Source of the DNA: Owenia fusiformis
Taxonomy: Eukaryota > Annelida > Polychaeta > Sabellida > Oweniidae
Length of the DNA stretch: 64,000 nucleotides
Direction of reading: 5' to 3'
Assembly: GCA_903813345.2 (NCBI GenBank)
Contig: CAIIXF020000010.1
Span: 4,395,169-4,459,168 of the forward strand
In this document: positions 58,201 through 64,000 of the stretch, in pieces
Position numbering within the stretch: the stretch's first letter is position 1
Layout of the letters: each line of letters opens with the position of its first letter
Translations under genes and position numbers: made by a program
The notes under the pieces: generated by a model
The model's database searches: none
What the model was told of the DNA's origin: nothing
The model's input: only the letters and a program-made list of their open reading frames with translations

Positions 58201-59584
58201 TATACATGTACTTCTTTCTTTTTCAGCCAGGTAGATTTTCCAAAGTCTTGTGACAGCAAGCGTGTCCTTAAACTCAAGCATATTGGTGAATGTAAAGGAC
58301 ATTCCGGTGCAATACAGGTACAAACACCTATATCCTATTTGACAATGTTTAGACATCTGGTGCAATATATGTGGGTCGTAATGGTCCATGTGTAACTGTA
58401 ACGGTTTGGGAAAAAGTTGTTGACCATTGGATGTTTAGCCTTAGGTTTTATAATAACATAACATTGTAATTCTTTATTTTTTGTTTATTTCTTGTTGGTT
58501 TGGAAAACATTGAACAATTGATGTGAATTATGATACCCACCCACTTCAACTTAGTAATCTGATTGTTCATGACATTTCCTGCAGCTGATAAACTTAATTA
58601 ATGATTTAGAGTATAGTATGAAATTCAAAGAAAAATGCAAGTTTTGCCTAAAAGTGTCTTTTTATGTGTCATTTTGTTATAGATGTGTGTCAAACTTTAA
58701 TTTATGATTTTAGAGTAAAGTATGAAATTCAAAGAAAAATGCAAGTTTTGCTTAAAAAGTGTCTTTTTATGTGTCATTTTGTTCTAGATGTGTGTCAACA
58801 ATGGTAACAATGGGCTTATCAGCTGCGGTAGTGATGGCTTGGTCATGGCATGGTCGGTAAGTACGGACTACATTATGTTTAACCATGGACTCTCTTGAAA
58901 CCCAACATAAATTGCTAATTAATATATAACTACTCTTGAATAACAGAGTCTCTGACATCACAGTTTACAACATATACACTGAAATGAAAATTTTAAACTT
59001 ATGAGTTGAAACAATAATTGTCTCATACACAACATTTCCATCTTCATCTTATGCAAGTGAAACAGTTGACTGCAATAAACCAGCCGTTTCAATATAGTCT
59101 TCTTCCACTCATTACCACTTTTTCTTACATACCTTACAGCATCCCATTACAGTAGCTCCTTACAACACCTAAAGCACTACATCTCCTTACAGCACCTATT
59201 TACAGTGCCTCATTACCACAACTTTTTACTTCACCTCCTTACAGCTTCTCATTACTGCACCTCATAACATTACCTCCTTACAGTACCTCATTAATGCAAC
59301 TCCTTACATCACCTCAATACTGCACCTAATTACATCACCTTCTTACAGCATCTCCTAACAGTACCTCATTACAGCACCTCATTACACCCATGTAGATTTA
59401 CATGTTCTTGAGTGCTTGTACCGCATAAATCAATCCCATACATCAAACATACACCCTTATTGCACCAAAACATTATATGAATATTTCTACAAAGCATTTT
59501 CTCACACTGTTGTTCTAGAATGCTGCCCAGGATGCCATGTCCCTGAATAGGCTAATACAAGGCATCGTGTTTGGAACTAGATGA
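46291..59584 (+). CDS. WDR41: WDR41 orthologue, 13 exons
   Basis: Exons: 46,291-46,314; 47,310-47,416; 47,753-47,801; 48,342-48,533; 48,772-48,886; 53,818-53,883; 54,010-54,126; 54,565-54,743; 56,466-56,590; 57,643-57,753; 58,227-58,317; 58,788-58,856; 59,519-59,584. All introns are GT/AG and the phases join into 436 aa (human WDR41 459). WD-repeat signatures: ILAHHSDIVRHL with ASAGDDCVVVVWD; LLVTGSSDKQLCVWN; LFCSGGDQKLCLWN; FASGSIDGSIVLWC; VLATCSEDGRLMLWG; KGHSGAIQ with LISCGSDGLVMAW. WDR41 is a beta-propeller that binds C9orf72-SMCR8 and anchors that complex at lysosomes. Introns 5 and 8 hold large mobile elements. The first exon (MADEPSRF) is the least certain part. Confidence 0.92.
46393..46504. 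mobile_element. 112-bp near-perfect palindromic MITE in WDR41 intron 1
   Basis: The arms begin CTCTATT and GGTGAATACCTGTA and are mirrored on the right (tacaggtattcacc, aatagag), with a gcccttcgggc tip. The flanking ttca is duplicated (46,389-46,392 and 46,505-46,508). It starts 78 bp after the exon 1 donor, so the pre-mRNA would form a strong hairpin there. Confidence 0.8.
46528..46586 (+). repeat. Dispersed repeat shared with 42,739-42,800
   Basis: The block caggtttaactgcttgcctt...gcagtataacagact is also present inverted at about 42,739-42,800. It is followed by a short hairpin catgggcttctcttgaaagcccatg (46,609-46,633, read as two halves). Similar hairpins occur at 25,765 and 48,998. Confidence 0.5.
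46766..46837 (+). ncRNA. tRNA-derived sequence (pseudo-tRNA or SINE head)
   Basis: It has a good pol III A box (tagcttagtcggtagagc) and a perfect B box (ggttcgaatcc, 46,817-46,827) at tRNA spacing, with an anticodon loop ctTTGga. The acceptor stem has three mismatches, and the anticodon and T stems one or two each, so it is unlikely to be a functional tRNA. No obvious A-rich tail follows. It lies in WDR41 intron 1 on the sense strand. Confidence 0.55.
47417..47700 (+). repeat. Degenerate tgtaacactgtatt repeats in WDR41 intron 2
   Basis: Short irregular copies of tactgtaacac/gtattgtaact fill most of intron 2, starting at the donor. Low-complexity expansion, not coding. Confidence 0.5.
49502..49802 (+). 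repeat. 5' LTR (301 bp)
   Basis: tgtaatataaataagaag ... atctttcgttcaca. Two bp shorter than the 3' LTR because of ata versus atagata near 49,677. Confidence 0.95.
49803..51078 (+). other. Long leader of the LTR element
   Basis: 1,276 bp from the primer-binding site to the gag start. It has GAA-rich purine runs (49,830-49,890) and many short tagatg/tagaggtgcaatt-type repeats (50,000-50,250). No upstream ORF is supported. A packaging signal might lie here, but this is inference. Confidence 0.5.
51079..52986 (+). CDS. Gag-protease polyprotein of LTR retrotransposon
   Basis: An intact 635-aa ORF from ATG 51,079. In order: a basic N-terminus; a Met/Gln/Glu-rich coiled-coil stretch (about 50-120); a retrotransposon Gag core (about 135-260, with LGPNLTGKAQSAY and ILHRYSI); four CCHC-type zinc knuckles starting at Cys315, Cys334, Cys361 (a shorter CX2CX3HX4C variant) and Cys381; then an aspartic protease with the DTGS active site at Asp436 and a flap/IIGQDIL region near 500. 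The C-terminal 100 residues are acidic. It ends at a TAA. Gag would form the particle and the protease would cleave it. There is no frameshift signal into a pol ORF, because none exists. The lack of stops fits the young LTRs. Confidence 0.93.
   Translation: MPDTRNKTYDSFEDRQKQVKKKKKPNTMSTEKQEVYDEADEEGAQGDTMDPMKQMMTMMAAMMKNSEAERQHQHMMMELQLKEQHNMLDAERQERLRQERIHRDELEEERRLRAELRQQELEFRNKPKDPQIQKMKDDEDIENYLTIFERTAEMCGWKREYWTLKLGPNLTGKAQSAYASVAIDDARDYDVVKEAILHRYSINDETYRKRFRSLKRNTGEGIKAFTIRLEDTFKKWMKDADTVEKIKDRIMKEQLVNTLSVDVQTWVKENDAKTTDDVVKLADNFLEARKNDPPVWNKSPTFKRKNKTDGAHNNCFNCNEPGHQAKTCPNETLCFKCHKTGHKSDSCKSENRADNKSSVKCDNCGKAHPTENCMVDTSLKCEKCNQYGHVTAKCYVGNKRSFLCRKTEDLFTKYSRRGDGTVLANLDNEEIEVIVDTGSCQTIIHGDLINEDAVIHNDKVSMTCVHGDSKVYSTTSADIQIGDETYNVQAAVSDDLPASVIIGQDILSRLDTDMMNQHVYKRKTDAFVTTRQQWEQILQIEDDVSKNIKAEMKLTSVKDAAENDDDNFVIPFQFDDMFNKDDLVARRKTKSKADIDMLPTDMTLQDDAATLKLVERPLKGDLDDDLDERQLFPNG
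53163..53176 (+). other. Polypurine tract
   Basis: aagaagggggaaga directly abuts the 3' LTR. This is the expected site for plus-strand priming. Confidence 0.85.
53177..53479 (+). repeat. 3' LTR (303 bp)
   Basis: Starts tgtaatataaataag and ends cgttcaca, followed by the gcctt duplication. Confidence 0.95.
53596..53745. mobile_element. 150-bp CAGGCCC-type MITE, TSD ctttc
   Basis: The left end is CAGGCCCATAGCCAG and the right end CTGGCTACAGGCCTG. The 5-bp duplication ctttc is at 53,591-53,595 and 53,746-53,750. It lies in WDR41 intron 5, about 110 bp after the LTR element. Confidence 0.88.
54982..56337 (-). mobile_element. TIR-flanked tyrosine-recombinase element
   Basis: The borders are imperfect inverted repeats. 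On the plus strand the left is tatagggtggtcaaaaagat followed by gttatc. The right, reversed, is tacagcatgggccaaaaatg followed by ttatcc. Between them lies one minus-strand tyrosine recombinase coding region and nothing else (about 1.36 kb). It sits in WDR41 intron 8, antisense to the gene. No reverse transcriptase is present, so it is a Crypton-like element or a remnant of a DIRS-type element. The borders are tentative because the TIRs match at only about 75%. Confidence 0.6.
55058..56003 (-). pseudogene. Tyrosine recombinase, frameshifted
   Basis: Two overlapping frames (56,003-55,752 and 55,714-55,058, the second open from further upstream) give one domain series with a single 1-bp frameshift in an A-run near 55,765. 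N-terminal part: a SAM-like core-binding domain (STQRTYNIGQKMFIKFCE, YAIRSLQ). C-terminal part: the catalytic domain with Arg in ALLRCSE, a Lys region (KHSKTDKTG), H-x-x-R in GHSYRIGG, Trp in LGCWTSD and the nucleophile Tyr in YKRYIR. The catalytic residues are all retained, although the frame is broken and no in-frame ATG opens it (a TGA precedes it). The enzyme type cuts and joins DNA through a 3'-phosphotyrosine. Confidence 0.82.
56755..57100 (-). repeat. Diverged inverted relative of the 29,497 MITE interior
   Basis: Shared blocks in inverse order are ccgccattttt, ttttggtctta, aaaaattccaaaa and aaccaatatctcga. The termini are not preserved. It lies in WDR41 intron 9. Confidence 0.55.
59130..59390 (+). 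repeat. Degenerate cacctccttacagtacctcatta repeat
   Basis: About 12 irregular units of 18-24 bp (ctcattacagcacct, tccttacagtacct) in WDR41 intron 12, just before the last exon. Many units contain ttacag and could act as decoy acceptor-like sequences. Confidence 0.7.
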
Positions 59585-59748
59585 TGATCAGTATTAACGA
59601 AATTAGATTTTAAGTGCTTTATACAACCACATTGTGGACCATGTGATATTTTACAGTGTCAGAGATTACTATATATTTTTATACAAGCAAAATAATAACA
59701 AATGTGGACTGATATTATATTTTATAGTAGCTAATTACAAACAATACA

Positions 59749-60005
59749 CAGGCCCGTAGCCAGAATTTTTCAAGGGGGGTTCACTTTTCCCTAAAATTCT
59801 AGGGGGGGTTCACTTTGGCATATTTGGCCAAAAATCACACAAAAAATGGCCGGAATGGTGAAAAACTGCATGATTTTGAAAGAAATTTTGCCCAACCCCC
59901 CCCTGCAGTTTTTCACCCTTTTTGGCAAAGTTTGTTTTCAATACCGAAACCCCCCTGGAATTTTTAAAAAGTGAACCCCCTTTGCAAAAACTTGCTATGG
60001 GCCTG
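59749..60005. mobile_element. 257-bp CAGGCCCGTAGCCAG-type MITE
   Basis: Left end CAGGCCCGTAGCCAG; right end cttgctatgggcctg, decayed. The interior shares ggtgaaaaactgcatgattt with the 11,462 element. No clear flanking duplication. It lies about 165 bp after the WDR41 stop, probably within its 3' UTR. Confidence 0.75.
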
Positions 60006-61410
60006 ACCATACACATAGGTTGCTCAAATGGTAAGGTGACAGCTAAATTTTTTAACTATGTCAAAATCCCCACCCCTTCCTGGGTGCGGTCCCATGCAAA
60101 CCTTTGAATGGTGCATTTTAGCCTAAGTAGGAAACAAACAATATGGACTGAAGGATATTTAAAATACCAATAAGTCAATTGGGAAAAGACAATGAGGATA
60201 TTACATATTTCTATTAATTGTTTTTCGTGACATTCAGCTGCAGCATTTTAAAGTTGGTGTTTGTAACAAATGTTTGTAACCATTTTTAAGTGCAGTGGTA
60301 ACATTTTGTTTGTTCCTTATTTCTTAATTTAGAACAAATAATGCGAACTGATATTTCATGTACATGCTGTACTGATATAACATGATATGGATAGATATTA
60401 CATTTATATCACTCAATTAGGAATAAGTGATATGGAGAGATATGATATTATATCTTTATAAATATTTGGACTGATGATATAACTGAGGAATACATGTAAC
60501 CCTAACTGTGATATACTTAATTGAGTGTAAGTCTTTAAATAGAAGCATCTTAATAAGAAATAAATATTATTTACTTGGCAGCATAAAACAATGTTATTAA
60601 TTATTAATCCAAAATACATGTAAATGAGTTTGATGAGGTAACATCCAGATGCCATCATTATTTCTATCCATCTATTTATCCGGAGCTAAAAAATAATGTA
60701 AATATCTTCTCTCCACTTTCTTCGCATTTACCCATTTTTGAAAAAACTGTTCTTTGTCCCATCCTCTCTCTGTATTCATTTTATCAGTAGTAAAATCTTG
60801 AAGGATGGCTTAGCAGTTTTGCCATTGGAAGCTTGGATTAAAATTGATTTTTAAAAGAACATTATTGATTTACAAATGGGAATTTCTGAAGTTATGTTTT
60901 ACTGTAGAATGTACTTATAATATAAATTGATTAGGCTTAATGGATCTGATTGTTATCGAGTAAGCTCTGATGCTAGCCTTATCAACACATTATGATTCAC
61001 CTGCTGTTTATTTTTATTAAGCTAGGGCTGCCTTGGGGATTAAAACTCTGGTTTAGTTTAACGTTAAAGATATGCTATACAGATATGTAGGTCAGTATTA
61101 CATAATCGTGACATGAATAAGTCTGAATATATCATTGGTCAGAAAACACTAAAACCTGCTTGAAACAGTAAAAGTGTATACACTCTATTCCACACTGTAT
61201 AGAAATAAAATAACTTACACTATAAGTAACTGTGAGCCAATCATTGCATAGAAAAAACTTTATGCACTGTTTATAAGATTCACTGAGACAAGTGGGTCAA
61301 TACCTCATGTACTTTATGTGCTCTCACACAATTACCTTCCCTTGCATAAAGTTGCTGTACAGTTATATGTAACTGAATATTGTATATTCATCACAAACAA
61401 ATTTAGCAAA
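60006..61410. other. No gene recognised
   Basis: AT-rich flank of WDR41. A polyadenylation-like AATAAA at 60,559-60,564 is one possible end for its 3' UTR. I see nothing else. Confidence 0.3.
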
Positions 61411-61805
61411 ATGATGGTTCGACGAAATGGACGGTTCGCTAAAACCAATAAACCAGGCAATCCAGGCCAATTTGGAAAGAAACTTGATAGCGTGATAGCG
61501 AATGAGGATAGTAAGTGAAATATATTTTGCAAAGGTCAGCTTGTAAACTACTGGGTAACCCTAAATGATGAGAAATATGTACAAAATATGTTTTGCATGA
61601 TTTATTCATATCCCAATGATTTAACTCCTTCACTGCATCTAATAAGGTATATAGATACTAATTACGTGACTAGACCAAAGCAAGCATGTTTGAGATTTTA
61701 ATGATTTTAAATAAATTACCACTTCATTATTTGCTTTTAGACATTCAATCAGTTTTATTTGTCCAACAAACCATATTCACAATTGTTCAATCCAACGAAG
61801 ATTAG
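61411..61805 (+). CDS. Tentative two-exon small gene or first exons of a gene
   Basis: From ATG 61,411 the frame encodes MMVRRNGRFAKTNKPGNPG and continues, basic and Gly/Asn-rich, to a consensus donor (ata|gtaagtg) at 61,511. A ttgcttttag acceptor ends at 61,740. Joining 61,411-61,510 to 61,741-61,805 keeps the frame open for 20 more codons to a TAG, giving about 54 aa. Both splice sites are good, but the product matches nothing I know and chance is a serious alternative. Confidence 0.25.
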
Positions 61806-62930
61806 GGGATAAGCTATAGAGACCCCTCCATTTGTCCGTCCATCCATCCTTCAACTAGACAACAGCAACACCAAAGTGTAGCAAATCCCATCGAACAGCC
61901 ATGGCTGGCATTTTTACAAACAAAGTATACAGCAAAATGTTTTATCTCCATCGAAAAATAGTTCAATTCTTTGAAGCAAATGATTGTAAAAGTACAACAT
62001 ATCTTTGAAAAAATATCATTCTGTTAAGTGAAATTGTAAAAAATATTTTGCAATGTGTGAAATTGAATTAAAGCACATGATTCGATGAATAGTGGATGCT
62101 TCAATCCACTTATGTCTTCTACTCTAGGCTTTGAATTCGGACTACCACCCTCGTTTATAGTCTAGAATCAGGACATATGTTTATTTAATCATCTACAATG
62201 CATTGAGTCATTGGCTTAAATCCTATAATATAATATGCCTATCAATATAATATGTAATTATTTAAGTATCATCTCAATGCTTTAATTTTAATAGAATTAT
62301 TTTAATATTTTACTAACTGTATAATATGTAGTTTGCATTACTGTTGATAAATAAATAAATGATTGCACTGTTCAGTAAAGAAATAAAGCAATTGTATTAT
62401 TTAAACTGACTATACACTATAGAAATGATTTTCATTGAAAAATCAAATCAGTACCAAAATTATGGTTACCCTGTAGTAGTGAAATGCACTTAAAAATGAA
62501 TATCACCCCCTTCAATCTATTTTTACAGGTTTTTATGATTATTTCAGATTTTTCTATAGTTTGCGTAACCAGGACGGTGAATTTTCTTCATTTTTCATCA
62601 AACATTTTGTCTTACCAATATTTATTATATCTGTCAATTTTATCAAAATCACGCCGCTACGTTTGAAAATAATTCAAATTATGTAGTTTTTCCCATTGAG
62701 CTCCATTATAAAAAAGGAATTTTCAAACTTAATATTTTAAAATTCTACGTGGTGAAAAGTTGCATATTGAGAAGTTAGTTAATGTTATGGTGTTAAAAAT
62801 TCAAAACAAAAAGGAATAAAGAAAAAATGCCACAGAGAAGTCTCAATAGAGTCTCTTTAATACTACCATATTCATCATCTTCATGATCTCCATATTTGGT
62901 TGTTATTCATTTTAGAATTGGCATTACCAA
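61806..62930. other. No gene recognised
   Basis: AT-rich sequence with short, unconvincing open frames only. Confidence 0.35.
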
Positions 62931-63104
62931 CATTCCCGTAGCCAGGGGGGTTTGATGGGTTCGAGCAACCCCCCCCCCCCCTCTGGCCAAAAATTCTTTC
63001 AAAAAGTGATTTTGGCCATTTTTTGACCAAAATTGTCAAAAGTGGACCCCCCTGGAATTTTCCAAAAAGTGAATCCCCCTTGGCAAATCCTTGCTACGGG
63101 CCTG
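62931..63104. mobile_element. 174-bp CAGGCCC-type MITE, TSD accaa
   Basis: Left end CATTCCCGTAGCCAGG (two bases changed from the family consensus); right end TTGCTACGGGCCTG. The 5-bp duplication accaa is at 62,926-62,930 and 63,105-63,109. The interior closely matches the 53,596 element (aaagtgattttggccatttt). Confidence 0.85.
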
Positions 63105-63109
63105 ACCAA

Positions 63110-64000
63110 TGTATATTATAGAATACTTTGTTGGATCTCTTGATTTCTTTTAAAAATAGATGAAAAGAAATATTAAGATCTGAGATCTCCATTATTGAAT
63201 GATTGACTGAAATTGAAACTTGCCCTTAAAGCACCATGTATATCTAATGATACCTGCAGTAGGTGTGCTGGATTTCTTACTACTCAGACCTGACTGAACT
63301 GAACTGAAGTGGTCATTGCTGAAGGCTATGAATTCTGTCTGGGTAGTAACTGGTTGAGCCTTTTAGATGAAAGTGTGAATGTCAAATATGTCAAGTTATA
63401 TATCATTGGAAAGGATCACAAAACAGTTATTTATGCTTCCTTGATCAGTCAACTCTTCACTAGCTTATATGCATGGTATACAAATGCTTATAGAATGCTA
63501 ATGATCAGTGAGTCTTTCCAATTTTTTAAGTGGAGTGACACACTTTACTGAGACGTATATTACTTATGTACTGGCATAGCTGGGGGAAGGCGAGAACCTC
63601 CAACCCAAAATACCCTTTCTTACCCACATGTATCGCGAGTGGATCCAGTAGTTCAAAAGGGGGCCCAAAAAGTTATTCTCATATAGTCCAAAGGAAAATA
63701 ATTTGGAATTTTTGAAATTTTTGGTCAATTGTGGGTCCATTTTTATTTACAGATTTTATTCACCTGAACTTTATGATCGTCATTAATAAAAATGCCTACA
63801 CATTAAGGTCTAGAAAGGGAATTTAAGGTATATTTAAAAGCACCCATAATTTTCTGTTTTGCAGGATTTTTCTCTAATTGTGAAAATAAACAGGGAGGAT
63901 TTCAGGTCCCCAACCAGGCATCAGTAAACAGACAACTAAATTGTAATGGCCTTAATTTGTACAATGTCAATGTCATGTTCTCTTCACATCATGTCATGTT
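63110..64000. other. No gene recognised at window end
   Basis: An 80-codon open frame at 63,309-63,551 lacks recognisable motifs and splice context. A ggcccaaaaagttattctc patch near 63,660 loosely resembles the interior of the 42,931 element. Confidence 0.3.

Overview
This is AT-rich, repeat-dense nuclear DNA from an animal. Two genes are intron-rich, and their introns obey GT/AG. Protein similarity, from my memory of the families, points to an invertebrate metazoan. A lophotrochozoan such as a mollusc is my best guess from the style of the mobile elements, but this is an inference.

Three host genes are well supported. (1) A C1orf43/NICE-3 family membrane protein: plus strand, seven coding exons, 10,604-13,692, 288 aa. 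(2) A cholesterol 25-hydroxylase-like sterol hydroxylase: minus strand, intronless, 26,320-27,273, 317 aa, with a TATA and CCAAT promoter. (3) A WDR41 orthologue: plus strand, thirteen exons, 46,291-59,584, 436 aa. WDR41 is the beta-propeller subunit of the C9orf72-SMCR8 complex. All exon phases of the two spliced genes join without a stop. No operon-like or pathway link between the three is visible.

Nearly everything else is repeats and mobile elements. 1-8.4 kb: a decayed Ser/Thr-rich coding remnant, a CRE+TATA promoter, then two related tandem arrays (90-bp and about 100-bp units, with a 619-bp higher-order duplication). The second array is split by a 1,480-bp element with terminal inverted repeats (TIRs). 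9.4-10 kb: a fold-back element. 17.2-17.9 kb: a 51-bp minisatellite. 18.15-22.74 kb: a large nested inverted repeat. 23.7-29.8 kb: several MITEs with clear target-site duplications (TSDs). 31.9-33.5 kb and 43.2-44.7 kb: two opposed copies of an unusual non-coding element. Copy B is nested in a 2.5-kb TIR element, and the site of copy A has an uninterrupted counterpart at 42.1 kb. 35.1-39.8 kb: a 31-bp satellite that reverses strand at about 37,560 and carries a 5'-truncated LINE.

The WDR41 introns hold the most interesting mobile DNA. Intron 5 has a very young LTR retrotransposon (49,502-53,479; LTRs identical except for one 2-bp indel; TSD gcctt) that encodes only Gag-protease. Intron 8 has a small tyrosine-recombinase element flanked by imperfect inverted repeats.
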